A DNA stretch of 64,000 bases, from the NCBI GenBank assembly GCA_022483015.1, contig JAKVOB010000001.1, forward strand, positions 1,512,902-1,576,901, read 5' to 3'. The first letter of the stretch is position 1. Every line of letters starts with the position of its first letter. This document shows positions 17,482-29,623 of this stretch, one piece after another. This DNA comes from Atopobiaceae bacterium (GTDB lineage Bacteria > Actinomycetota > Coriobacteriia > Coriobacteriales > Atopobiaceae). The translations under genes and the position numbers were made by a program. Below the pieces are notes generated by a model. The model saw only the letters and a list, made by a program, of their open reading frames with translations. It was not told the DNA's origin and did not search any database.

Positions 17482-19509
17482 ATGAGCCTCACCACCATCG
17501 TCATCGTCTGCCTGCTCGTCGCTGCCTTGGCGGCCCTCTGCGCCTATCTCTATCTGCGTTCCAACTCTGGCAAGATGCACTTCGACATCGGCGGGCAGAC
17601 TCCCAAGGCATCGGGCGGCAACGACACGTCGCCCGAGACGGGCTTCAAGACGCGGATCCACGGCGTGGGCATCTTCTGCGGTGGTGTCATCGCCGCCCTC
17701 CTCGCCCGTCTCTGGAGCATGCAGCTCGTCTCGAGTGACACCTACACCGAGCAGGCCGAGCAGAACCGCACGCGCACCATCTCGACCATCGCCCCCCGTG
17801 GACGGATCCTGGACCGCAACGGTGCCGAGCTCGTCACCAACCGGTCGAGCCTGACGGCCGTCGCCTATGAGTCGGTGGCGGACGACGACATCGAGCTGCA
17901 GCTCCTCGCCAACCTCCTCGGCATGCCCGTGACGGCGGTGAAGAGGAAGATACAGGATGAGACCGAGGGTGCGCAGAGCGCCCATACCGTCGCCGTGGAC
18001 GTCTCTCGGCGGGTGGTCGCGTTCATACAGGAGCATCCGGACGCCTTCTCGCAGGTCTCCATCGAGCAGCGGACGCAGAGGTATTATCCCCTCGGCAACG
18101 TCGCCGCCCATCTCCTCGGGTATACCGGCACCGTGACCTCCGACCAGCTCAACTCCACGAGCGACGACGAGTCTGCCATCTCCTACGAGTCCGGTGACAC
18201 CGTGGGCCAGGCAGGCATCGAGTACCAGTATGAGTCGGTCCTCCAAGGGGTTCGTGGGGAACAGACGGTCTATGTCGATGCCTCAGGCAACGTGACCGGG
18301 TATTCGACCTCCATCGACCCGACGAGCGGGAGTGACATAGAGCTCACGCTCGATGCCTCGATTCAGCAGGCCGCCGAGAGCGGGCTTGCGCATGCCATCC
18401 AGGCATCCAAGGACAAGGGTAATGCCGACTGCAAGTCGGGGGCCATCGTCGTCCTGGATGCCACCAATGGAGAGGTGCTTGCCATGGCAAGCGCGCCGCA
18501 GTTCAACCCCTCCATCTTCGTCGGTGGCATATCCAACGACGACTGGGAGGCCCTCTCTTCGGACGATTCGGGGAACCCCCTCATGAACAGGGCCGTCGCT
18601 GGCCAGTACATGTCGGCCTCGACCATCAAGCCCATCGGGGCGCTCGCTGCCCTCGACCACGGCATCGCCACCGCAGACACGGGTTACGACTGCACGGGCT
18701 ATTGGACGGGCTTCGGAGACGCCTACGGGCAGTACTGCTGGCTCCATACGGGGCATGGCTACATGACGCTCCAGACGGGCATCACCTACTCGTGCGACAC
18801 CGTCTTCTACGAGATCGGCAAAGACTTCTACTACTCCTCCACCCCCGAGGGCCTGCAGGAGACCTACCGCAAGTGGGGACTTGGCACCGCCACTGGCATC
18901 GACCTCCCCGCCGAGGGCTCGGGAAGGGTCCCCGATGCCGAGTGGAAGGCCGACTACTTCTCGAGCTACTCCGATGACCAGCGTGCCTGGCAGGGCGGCG
19001 ACATGACGAACCTCGCCATCGGCCAGGGCGACCTGCTCGTGACCCCGCTGCAGATGGCCTGCGCCTATGCGGGAATCGCCACGAGGGGCACCATCTGGCA
19101 GCCCCATGTGCTGAAGGGGATCCTGGCACGAGGCTCCTCCGGGACCATCTCCGAGTATGCCTGCGCCGCGCTCCATACGCCTTCCGAGTCAGAGGACTAC
19201 TTCGACCTTGTGAGGACCGGGCTCAAGGGGGTCATATACGAGGAGAGCGATTCGCTCGCGAGCCATTTCACCAACCTCGACGTGACCGTCGCGGGAAAGA
19301 CGGGGTCGGGCGAGAAGACCAACGAGGCGGCGACGGGTTGGTTCTGCGCGTTCGCACCGTTCGACGACCCGAAGTACGCCCTTGCGGCCGTGGTCGAGCA
19401 AGGCGGCTTCGGTGCGACCTCGGCCATGTATGCGGTCCGCGACACGCTCGGGGGCATCTATGACGAACCGGACACGTCCACGGTCACCATGGACGACAGC
19501 ACGAGATAG
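17482..19509 (+). CDS. mrdA: Penicillin-binding protein 2, elongation transpeptidase
   Basis: Crosslinks peptidoglycan during side-wall growth. The 675-residue class B PBP has a pedestal domain (APRGRILDRNGAEL) and a transpeptidase domain with Ser380-T-I-Lys383 as SxxK, Ser437-Cys-Asp439 as the SxN box (Asp for Asn, seen in other PBP2s), and Lys606-Thr-Gly. Two hydrophobic segments precede the catalytic part, at about 5-26 and 58-78, instead of the usual one; the first would place the N-terminus outside. The gene starts 8 nt after mreD and is followed 9 nt later by rodA, its glycosyltransferase partner. Confidence 0.95.
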   Translation: MSLTTIVIVCLLVAALAALCAYLYLRSNSGKMHFDIGGQTPKASGGNDTSPETGFKTRIHGVGIFCGGVIAALLARLWSMQLVSSDTYTEQAEQNRTRTISTIAPRGRILDRNGAELVTNRSSLTAVAYESVADDDIELQLLANLLGMPVTAVKRKIQDETEGAQSAHTVAVDVSRRVVAFIQEHPDAFSQVSIEQRTQRYYPLGNVAAHLLGYTGTVTSDQLNSTSDDESAISYESGDTVGQAGIEYQYESVLQGVRGEQTVYVDASGNVTGYSTSIDPTSGSDIELTLDASIQQAAESGLAHAIQASKDKGNADCKSGAIVVLDATNGEVLAMASAPQFNPSIFVGGISNDDWEALSSDDSGNPLMNRAVAGQYMSASTIKPIGALAALDHGIATADTGYDCTGYWTGFGDAYGQYCWLHTGHGYMTLQTGITYSCDTVFYEIGKDFYYSSTPEGLQETYRKWGLGTATGIDLPAEGSGRVPDAEWKADYFSSYSDDQRAWQGGDMTNLAIGQGDLLVTPLQMACAYAGIATRGTIWQPHVLKGILARGSSGTISEYACAALHTPSESEDYFDLVRTGLKGVIYEESDSLASHFTNLDVTVAGKTGSGEKTNEAATGWFCAFAPFDDPKYALAAVVEQGGFGATSAMYAVRDTLGGIYDEPDTSTVTMDDSTR

Positions 19510-19518
19510 GGGAGGGGC

Positions 19519-20754
19519 ATGGGCGAGTCGGGCTACTCAGGAAATCTTCGTGACATCGGCTTCGGGGGGCTCGTCTCGTCCCTCTTCGGCGGGGATGCCG
19601 GCAAGCGACCGGGTGCCGCGCGCATGCGGCAGCGCAAGGGGCTTCTCGGCGACCTCTACTTCCCGGTCCTGATCCCCGCGCTCGCGCTCATCGTCTACGG
19701 GCTCATCGTCATCTGGTCGGCATCCCTCTCCATATCGGAGGCCTCGTTCCCTCGCCAGCTCCTCGGGGCCTGCATCGGCCTCGTGGCTGCCGGCGTCGTG
19801 TGGCGCCATGACTATCGGAACCTTGCCAACATGACGACGGCCCTGCTCGTCATCGATATCGTGCTCATGCTGCTCCCCCATGTTCCTGGCATCTCCTACT
19901 CCGCGAAGGGTCTCACGGGATGGATCAAGATCCCCCTCATCAACCTGACCTTCCAGCCTGCCGAGCTTGCCAAGCTGGTGACGATCTACCTCATGGCGGC
20001 CCTGGCGGCCCAGTACAACGGGAAGATCAAGACCCTCTCCGACTATCTCAAGCTCTGCGGCATCCTCTGCGTGCCGTTCGCGCTGATCCTCATGCAACCC
20101 GACCTCGGGACCGGCCTCGTGGTCCTCTTCCTCGGTGCCGTCATCATCGTCTGCGGCGGTGCGCGACGGAGCTGGGTGCTTGTGACGCTTGCCGTGGTGG
20201 TGGCGGGTGCTGCGTTGGTCGTCATCACCTCCTCAACGGACGGGTTGCCGCATATACTCAAGGAGTACCAGCTCAAGCGCCTCATGGTCTTCATCGACCC
20301 CTCCGTCGACCCGACAGGTGATGGCTACAACCTGCAACAGGCTGAGATCGCCGTGGGAAGCGGCGGCTTCTTCGGTAAGGGTATCGGCAACGCGACCCAG
20401 GCGGGCCAGGGCTTCCTGCCCGAGGCCCACACCGACTTCGTGTTCGCGCTCGTGGCCGAGGAGTTCGGGTTCCTGGGGGTCATCGTGCTCCTCGGACTCT
20501 TCGGGTGGCTCTTCTTCGCGACCCTGAAGCTCGCGCTCAAGGTGGACGCCCCCTTCGCCAAGCTCGTGCTCGTAGGCGTCGTGGCCATGTGGAGCTTCCA
20601 GCTGCTCGAGAACGTCGGGATGTGCATCGGCATCATGCCGATCACAGGTATCCCGCTTCCCTTCATCAGCTATGGGTCCTCTTCGATGATATGCCAGGTC
20701 ATGGCTGTGGGTATGGTCCAGTCCGTCTGGTTCCATCGGACAAAGTCAGCCTGA
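19519..20754 (+). CDS. rodA: Peptidoglycan glycosyltransferase RodA (SEDS family)
   Basis: Polymerises lipid II into glycan strands together with PBP2. The 411-residue SEDS protein has about ten membrane helices after a basic 50-residue cytosolic N-terminus. Family landmarks include TGWIKIPLINLTFQPAELAK, the substrate-cavity LMQPDLGTG segment, GKGIGNATQAGQGFLPEAHTDFVFAL with the catalytic Glu/Asp region, and the C-terminal GIPLPFISYGSSS. The position immediately after PBP2 favours RodA over FtsW. Confidence 0.95.
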   Translation: MGESGYSGNLRDIGFGGLVSSLFGGDAGKRPGAARMRQRKGLLGDLYFPVLIPALALIVYGLIVIWSASLSISEASFPRQLLGACIGLVAAGVVWRHDYRNLANMTTALLVIDIVLMLLPHVPGISYSAKGLTGWIKIPLINLTFQPAELAKLVTIYLMAALAAQYNGKIKTLSDYLKLCGILCVPFALILMQPDLGTGLVVLFLGAVIIVCGGARRSWVLVTLAVVVAGAALVVITSSTDGLPHILKEYQLKRLMVFIDPSVDPTGDGYNLQQAEIAVGSGGFFGKGIGNATQAGQGFLPEAHTDFVFALVAEEFGFLGVIVLLGLFGWLFFATLKLALKVDAPFAKLVLVGVVAMWSFQLLENVGMCIGIMPITGIPLPFISYGSSSMICQVMAVGMVQSVWFHRTKSA

Positions 20755-20807
20755 TGGTCGCCTGAGGCTTGGGTATACGTTGACTGTCATGCAACCCTAG
20801 TTGGGGG

Positions 20808-21755
20808 ATGAACGCAATGCCGTCCTTTGGTAACAATCTCGTCGGGAAGGCGCTCGGGGTCCTCGATGCCGGACGGTCTGCCGAGTCACTCCGGCACGAG
20901 CCCGTGCGCATCGCCATCGTCCTTGACCCAAGGGCCTCGCGCGACCTCGTCTGCTCCATACGGGACGCGTTCGTCCCAGAGCAACCTTCGGGCCTCGTTC
21001 ACGTGGCGCGCCTCGAGGAAGGCGCCTCGGTCGCCATCAACCCGGCCACCGACCTTGCCATCGTGGTGGTGGGCCCTTCGGCCAACCTCTGCGCTCGTGC
21101 GGCGCGCTCCTTCTCGGATGCGGGGATACCGTGCGTCCTCGTCGCCGAGACGAGCCTCGACGCGCCTGAGATCACGGGCTCGGCAACGGGTGGGCGCATC
21201 TCGCTCGTCGTGGCCTCGAGCCGTGCCGTGCTTCTCGACAAGCTCGCCCGCTGGCTCTGCGACACCTCCGAGAAGGACCTCGCGCTCGCGGCCTGCTTCC
21301 CCTTCGTGCGCCATCCCAAGGCCTCGCAGATCATCGACACCTGCTCGGCCGAGAATGCCGGCGTCGCGGCGCTCCCGTTCCTCTCGGGCTCGGCCGACCT
21401 GCCGATCATGTGCGCCAACGAGGCCAAGATGGCCCTGCAGATGGCGGCCGTCTATGGGCAGGACCTGAGCCTGTGGCGCATCCCCGAGGTCATTGGGGTC
21501 GTTGCCGGTGGCTTCGGCCTCCGCGGGGCTGCTCGCCAGGCTGACTTGCTCCTGCCTGGCCTCGGTCGTCTCACCAGCGTCGGCGTGGGCTACGTGGGAA
21601 CGCAGGCCATCGGGCATGCGCTCCTGTCCTGGTTCGAGCTTGCGTCGGACCCTGAGGCCCTCGCCGAGCTCGTCAGTGACCTGCGGGCCCACGTGAGCCA
21701 TGGTGCCGAGGTCGGCGGATCGGCTGCGGAGCCTGCCCGTGCCCTCATCGACTGA
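20808..21755 (+). CDS. Uncharacterised protein with DUF697-like C-terminal region
   Basis: A 315-residue protein of unknown function. Residues 30-175 have an alternating alpha/beta pattern (VRIAIVLDP, DLAIVVVGPS, IPCVLVAETS) resembling a P-loop GTPase fold, but no Walker A, switch or NKxD motif is visible. From about 200 a hydrophobic stretch (CANEAKMALQMAAVYG, then VIGVVAGGFGLRGAARQ) resembles DUF697, which elsewhere follows GTPase domains in membrane-associated proteins. It may be a degenerate GTPase-like protein (inference). It lies 53 nt after rodA with no clear terminator between. Confidence 0.65.
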   Translation: MNAMPSFGNNLVGKALGVLDAGRSAESLRHEPVRIAIVLDPRASRDLVCSIRDAFVPEQPSGLVHVARLEEGASVAINPATDLAIVVVGPSANLCARAARSFSDAGIPCVLVAETSLDAPEITGSATGGRISLVVASSRAVLLDKLARWLCDTSEKDLALAACFPFVRHPKASQIIDTCSAENAGVAALPFLSGSADLPIMCANEAKMALQMAAVYGQDLSLWRIPEVIGVVAGGFGLRGAARQADLLLPGLGRLTSVGVGYVGTQAIGHALLSWFELASDPEALAELVSDLRAHVSHGAEVGGSAAEPARALID

Positions 21756-21815
21756 GGCACCCCTCCCTGATTCGGTCGCTTTCGTGCTAATGCGGTCGAG
21801 CTGGGAAGTCGTGAG

Positions 21816-21843
21816 TTGATTTTGCTCCACCTTCTGGTAACAT
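21816..21843 (+). promoter_or_regulatory. Candidate sigma-70-type promoter for rplU-rpmA
   Basis: TTGATT (21816-21821) and TAACAT (21838-21843) are separated by 16 nt, and the rplU ATG follows 41 nt later. Confidence 0.55.
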
Positions 21844-21884
21844 TCCTAACGTTTGCACTCACCTCAGCACCGAAGGGCTTACAC

Positions 21885-25245
<3,361 letters not shown>

Positions 25246-25272
25246 CATTACCCTACCTGCGAAGGAGCGCCC

Positions 25273-26529
25273 ATGTCGGAGTCCGAGTCCAAGGCACGTC
25301 TGGCCCATGAGGCCGCGCCAGTGGTGGCGCACCTCTCTGCCCAGGTCCGTAGCGAGGCGATCCGCGCCGCAGCAGGTGCGCTCCTCTCGTCGTCAGAGGC
25401 GATCCTCGAGGCGAACGGGCGCGACATGGCGAGGGCCCGCGAGGCGGGGATGGCCGACTCGCTCCTTGACCGTCTCATGCTCGACGAGGGGCGTGTCAAG
25501 TCGATCGCCTCGTCGATGTCCGAGGTGGCCGACCAGCCTGACCCGCTTGCGCGTACCCTGGCCGGCTCGACGCTCCCGTCTGGGGTCCGTGTCGAGCGAG
25601 TCACCGTACCGCTGGGCGTCGTCGCCATCGTCTACGAGGCCCGCCCCAACGTCACGGCTGACGCGATCGCGCTGTGCCTGCGCTCCGGGAACGCCTGCGT
25701 GCTGCGCGGGGGCTCCGCCGCGCACGACTCGTGCATCGCCATCACCGAGGCCGCGCGGGCGGGGGCGGTGGGGTGCGGTGTCCCGCCCGAGGCCATCGCC
25801 ATCATCGAGGCCCCCGGCCATGACGAGACCCAGTGCCTGATGCGCGCCACCGGCCTCGTCGACCTGCTCATCCCGCGCGGGGGAGCCTCCCTCATACGCG
25901 CCTGCGTGGAGGGGGCCACGGTCCCCACCATCCAGACCGGCGTGGGTAACTGCCACATCTACCTGGAGCGCACCGCGGACGTCCAGAAGGCGATCAACAT
26001 CGTCGTCAACGCCAAGACCTCGCGGCCGGGTGTCTGCAACGCTGCCGAGTCCCTCCTGGTCGATTCCGACGTCGCCGGGACCTTGCTCCCGCCCGTCCTC
26101 GAGGCCCTGGCCGACAAGGGTGTCGAGCTCGTGGGTGACGAGCGTGCCTGCATGGCGGCAGCCTCGTGCGGCGTGGACATGGGGCATGCCTCCGTGGAGG
26201 ACTGGGGGCGTGAGTACCTTGGCCTCAAGATGAGCGTCCGCTGCGTCGATGGGGTCGTGGCGGCCATCGACCACATCAACCGGTATGGCACCGGGCATTC
26301 GGAGGCCATCGTCACCGAGAGCTACGAGGCCTCCGAACGCTTCCTCGCCGACGTGGATGCCGCGGTCGTGTATGTGAACGCCTCGACGCGCTTCACCGAT
26401 GGCGGGATGTTCGGACTCGGCTGTGAGATCGGCATCTCGACCCAGAAGCTGCATGTGCGTGGTCCCATGGGTGCAGAGGCTCTCACGTCCACCAAGTACC
26501 TCGCCAGGGGAGACGGGCAGATACGATGA
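25273..26529 (+). CDS. proA: Gamma-glutamyl phosphate reductase
   Basis: Reduces glutamyl 5-phosphate to glutamate semialdehyde with NADPH, the second step of proline synthesis. The 418-residue aldehyde-dehydrogenase-like protein contains VYEARPNVTADA, LRGGSAAHDS, IPRGGASLIR and the catalytic cysteine in RPGVCNAAE (Cys255). Length is normal. The start has GAAGGAG upstream, and the stop overlaps the nadD ATG. proC is not in the window. Confidence 0.96.
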   Translation: MSESESKARLAHEAAPVVAHLSAQVRSEAIRAAAGALLSSSEAILEANGRDMARAREAGMADSLLDRLMLDEGRVKSIASSMSEVADQPDPLARTLAGSTLPSGVRVERVTVPLGVVAIVYEARPNVTADAIALCLRSGNACVLRGGSAAHDSCIAITEAARAGAVGCGVPPEAIAIIEAPGHDETQCLMRATGLVDLLIPRGGASLIRACVEGATVPTIQTGVGNCHIYLERTADVQKAINIVVNAKTSRPGVCNAAESLLVDSDVAGTLLPPVLEALADKGVELVGDERACMAAASCGVDMGHASVEDWGREYLGLKMSVRCVDGVVAAIDHINRYGTGHSEAIVTESYEASERFLADVDAAVVYVNASTRFTDGGMFGLGCEIGISTQKLHVRGPMGAEALTSTKYLARGDGQIR

Positions 26530-27209
26530 CGCCTCCTTGCGTCGAGGAACCCATGGCAGGACTGCCTGACCTCGCTCGTGACCCGAGCCGCACCTATCGG
26601 CTCGGCATCATGGGTGGTACCTTCGACCCGATCCATAACGGGCACCTGGTCGCGGCACAGCAGGCGGCTGGCGACCTCGGGCTCGACCTCGTGCTCTTCA
26701 TGCCTGCCGGACATCCGGCGTTCAAGCAGGACCGTTCGGTCTCGTCATGCGAGGACCGCTATGCGATGGCGCTCCTCGCGACTTCCGACAACCCCCTCTT
26801 CGTTGCCAGTCGATTCGAGGTCGACCGGCCGGGGATCACCTATACCGCGGATACCCTCGAGGCCATCAGGGACTACTATCCCCCCAACGTGAAGCTCTAC
26901 TTCATCACGGGCGCAGATGCCATCATCAGCATCGTCACCTGGCACGACGCTGCCAAGATCGCACGGCTGGCCACGCTCGTGGGGGCCACGCGGCCGGGGT
27001 ATGACCTCGCACGGGCACGTGCCGTTCTGGATTCCTCACCCATCGACTTCGACGTCAGGTATCTCGAGGTGCCTGCCCTTGCCATCTCGTCGAGCTACCT
27101 GAGGGCACGCGTGAAGGAGGGGCAATCCCTGCGCTACCTCACTCCTGAGTCGGTGCGGGGTTACGTCCAGAAGCGTCATCTGTATGGTGCCAACCAGGAG
27201 GATGCATGA
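26526..27209 (+). CDS. nadD: Nicotinate-nucleotide adenylyltransferase
   Basis: Adenylates nicotinate mononucleotide in NAD synthesis. The 227-residue protein has GGTFDPIHNGHL near the N-terminus and the C-terminal ISSSYLR equivalent of the ISSTxIR motif. The ATG at 26526 overlaps the proA stop (ATGA); a second ATG at 26553 would remove a nine-residue unconserved leader. nadD-yqeK-rsfS is a very common trio, and all three are present here in order. Confidence 0.94.
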   Translation: MTPPCVEEPMAGLPDLARDPSRTYRLGIMGGTFDPIHNGHLVAAQQAAGDLGLDLVLFMPAGHPAFKQDRSVSSCEDRYAMALLATSDNPLFVASRFEVDRPGITYTADTLEAIRDYYPPNVKLYFITGADAIISIVTWHDAAKIARLATLVGATRPGYDLARARAVLDSSPIDFDVRYLEVPALAISSSYLRARVKEGQSLRYLTPESVRGYVQKRHLYGANQEDA

Positions 27210-27916
27210 GCAAGGTCGCCAAGAGGAAGGGTCAGGTCAAGAGAATCGCCCCGACCAAGGGGACGAAGGCCGCGGGATGGAAGGAGCTCCTCGGCCATAG
27301 GGCTCGGTTCACGCCGCTGCAGTGCGCTCGGATCGAGCGGCTCGAGGATGACCTTGCCGAGCGGCTCGAGTCCCTGCCGAAGAGGCTCGCCCACTCGCTC
27401 TCGGTGGGACGCAGCGCCGAGGCGCTCGCCCTCCTCTATGGCGTCGACCCCTATAAGGCCCGCGTGGCCGGAATCCTCCATGACTGGGACAAGGTGGTGC
27501 CCCATGACGAGCTCATCGCTCGCGCCCATGAACTCGGCATCGACCTCGGGGTCGAGCCGACCCTCGTGGTCTCCCTGCTGCATGGCATGGTCGCCGAGCG
27601 CGAGCTGCCGGACGTCTACCCCGACCTGCCCCCTGACATCCTGCAGGCGATCGGTCGCCATACCATCGGCGCCGCCGACATGACGCCGCTCGATGACGTC
27701 ATCTTCGTCGCGGACGGGATCGAGCCGCTCCGACCGTCCTCGCCTGGCATCGACGAGGTGAGGCATCTGGTCGGGAGCGTGACGCTGCCGAACCTCTTCT
27801 GGGTCTCGTTCACGGGTGGCATCACGTACGTGGTGGGACGCGGCCGCTACCTCTACCCTGGTACCATCGACATATACAATGGGATCGTGGCCCGTGGAAA
27901 CCACGGGTACGAGTGA
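27206..27916 (+). CDS. yqeK: HD-domain protein YqeK, probable symmetrical Ap4A hydrolase
   Basis: A 236-residue HD-superfamily phosphohydrolase. The metal-binding His and His-Asp pair are seen in HSLSVGRSAEALA and ILHDWDK, with further histidines in LLHGMV and IGRHTIG. YqeK proteins hydrolyse diadenosine tetraphosphate to two ADP, limiting this stress nucleotide. A basic N-terminal extension of about 30 residues (KVAKRKGQVKRIAPTKGTK) is longer than usual. It starts on the nadD stop (ATGA). Confidence 0.88.
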   Translation: MSKVAKRKGQVKRIAPTKGTKAAGWKELLGHRARFTPLQCARIERLEDDLAERLESLPKRLAHSLSVGRSAEALALLYGVDPYKARVAGILHDWDKVVPHDELIARAHELGIDLGVEPTLVVSLLHGMVAERELPDVYPDLPPDILQAIGRHTIGAADMTPLDDVIFVADGIEPLRPSSPGIDEVRHLVGSVTLPNLFWVSFTGGITYVVGRGRYLYPGTIDIYNGIVARGNHGYE

Positions 27917-27941
27917 TCGTACGAACACGACAGGAGACTTC

Positions 27942-28334
27942 ATGACGACACCGCTCGAGATGGCACGAATCGCTGCAAGCGCCGCGGACGACAAGAAGGC
28001 GGAGGACATCGTCCTCCTCGACCTCGAGGGGGTGTCAGACGTCTGCGACTACTTCCTCATCTGCACCGCAGCCAACGCCCGCCGTTCGTCCTCCGTCGTC
28101 GACGAGGTCATCGACCGGGTCCGTGCCAATTGCGGGGTGCGTCCCATCTCAAGCGAGGGGCGGGACGATTCGACCTGGGTGCTCCTCGACTATGGCTCGC
28201 TCGTCGTGCACGTCTTTCTCCCCGAGACACGTGACTTCTATCGGCTCGAGCGTCTCTGGGGCGACTGCTCGCAGGTCGATCTCGGCCTCGCTCATGGTGC
28301 CGACAAGGGGGACGATGGGGGAGTGCAGGACTAG
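27942..28334 (+). CDS. rsfS: Ribosomal silencing factor RsfS
   Basis: Binds L14 on the 50S subunit and blocks subunit joining when nutrients are short. The 130-residue protein has the family core: DIVLLDLEGVSDVCDYFLICTA, then WVLLDYGSLVVHVF and FYRLERLWGD. The ATG at 27942 has CAGGAGA upstream; an in-frame upstream start would lie inside yqeK. Its TAG shares the palindrome CTAG with the convergent dinB stop, so the two transcripts overlap tail to tail. Confidence 0.93.
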   Translation: MTTPLEMARIAASAADDKKAEDIVLLDLEGVSDVCDYFLICTAANARRSSSVVDEVIDRVRANCGVRPISSEGRDDSTWVLLDYGSLVVHVFLPETRDFYRLERLWGDCSQVDLGLAHGADKGDDGGVQD

Positions 28335-29596
28335 TCGTCCTGCTTGTGGGCGGGTGTCGTGTTCGTGGTGCGGCCCGAGAGCCTGAGGTCGCGGCCGAGC
28401 GCCACGGCCTGGTCTCCGAATCGCTCCCGGACCTCGTCGCAGGTCCGATGGAGCTCGTGCCGTTGCGTGGCTGAGGCCTGGTCATCGAAGAGGCCGAGCT
28501 GCTCGGGCTCCTCCGTGTCGGCGAACCCCGAAATGCCGACGCCGACCAGGCGTACGTGCATGCCCCTTGCCCAGAGACCTGCCGCCAGGTCCTGCGCCAT
28601 GGGTCCGAAGTCCCCCTCGTCGTCGGTCGGATGGGTGAGGCTCGTCTGTGCCGTGCTCGCATGGTCGAGGTCATAGCGCACCTTCACGGTCACGCAGGTG
28701 CCCTTGAGGCCCTTCCGGCGAAGCCTGGTCGCCACCATGGACGCCATGGCGCCCGCTGCGGCCCTCACGTCAGCCTCGGTCGTGAGGTCCGTTGCATACG
28801 TGCGCTCGTTCGAGACGGACTTCGGGTCTGGCCTCGATGCCTGCTCCGAGACGACCGACTGCTCGAGGCCGGCGGCCCTGAGTGCGAACGAGGTCGCCTG
28901 CGATCCGAGGACCGACGTGAGCAGCCCTCGGTCCGCTGCTGCGAGCTGTCCCAACGTCGTGATGCCGAGCGCCGAGAGCCGCCGCTCGGCCGACGCCCCG
29001 ATGCCGCTCATCGAACGCACCGGCAGAGGGGCCAGGAAGGCCTGCTCGGAGCCTGGGAGGACGATCGTGAGGCCTCGTGGCTTGTCTCGCTCGGAGGCGA
29101 TCTTCGCGACGGTCTTGTTGGATCCGAGCCCGATGGAGCACGTGACTCCGAGCGCGGCCACGCGCTCCTGTATGCGCCCGCATATCGCGAGCGGGCTCTC
29201 GTGCGAGAACCTCCCTGGCGTCACGTCGAAGAAGGCCTCGTCTATGGACACCTGTTCCACATAGGGGCTCTCTTGGCCGATGAGCGACATGACCTGCCCG
29301 CTCACGCAGCGGTAGCGGTCGAAGTGGCCGTTGGTCCAGACGGCATCGGGGCAGAGACGGCGTGCGGTGGCGGCTGGCATGGCAGAATGGACGCCGAAGG
29401 TGCGGGCCTCATAGGAGGCCGTGGAGACGACGCCTCGCCGGTCGGCGTCCCCGCCTACGATGACGGGACGTCCGCGCCACTCCGGGTGGTCGAGCTGCTC
29501 GACGGAGGCAAAGAACGCGTCGAGGTCTAGCAGACCTATGGCAGGGCCCTCCCAGGGGAGGTCGTCCGTATCGTCTGATGTGGTCTCTCGGTCCAT
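28331..29596 (-). CDS. dinB: DNA polymerase IV (Y-family)
   Basis: Translesion polymerase that extends past damaged or misaligned bases. The 421-residue protein shows the catalytic carboxylates in LLDLDAFFASVEQ and QVSIDEAFFDV, the steric region YEARTFGVHSAMPAATA, a helix-hairpin-helix segment near RSMSGIGASAERRL, and a little-finger domain. EQLGLFDD resembles a beta-clamp binding motif (QLxLF). No LexA-like box is visible upstream. A -10 box sits 6 nt before the ATG, suggesting a leaderless transcript. Same strand as the two-component genes. Confidence 0.94.
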   Translation of the reverse strand: MDRETTSDDTDDLPWEGPAIGLLDLDAFFASVEQLDHPEWRGRPVIVGGDADRRGVVSTASYEARTFGVHSAMPAATARRLCPDAVWTNGHFDRYRCVSGQVMSLIGQESPYVEQVSIDEAFFDVTPGRFSHESPLAICGRIQERVAALGVTCSIGLGSNKTVAKIASERDKPRGLTIVLPGSEQAFLAPLPVRSMSGIGASAERRLSALGITTLGQLAAADRGLLTSVLGSQATSFALRAAGLEQSVVSEQASRPDPKSVSNERTYATDLTTEADVRAAAGAMASMVATRLRRKGLKGTCVTVKVRYDLDHASTAQTSLTHPTDDEGDFGPMAQDLAAGLWARGMHVRLVGVGISGFADTEEPEQLGLFDDQASATQRHELHRTCDEVRERFGDQAVALGRDLRLSGRTTNTTPAHKQDD

Positions 29597-29602
29597 GGAC
29601 CC

Positions 29603-29608
29603 AGTATA
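29603..29608 (-). promoter_or_regulatory. Candidate -10 for a leaderless dinB transcript
   Basis: On the minus strand TATACT ends six bases before the dinB ATG, and no Shine-Dalgarno sequence is visible. The -35 match is poor and falls over the kinase stop codon. Confidence 0.45.
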
Positions 29609-29623
29609 GGGTGATCAAAGGCC

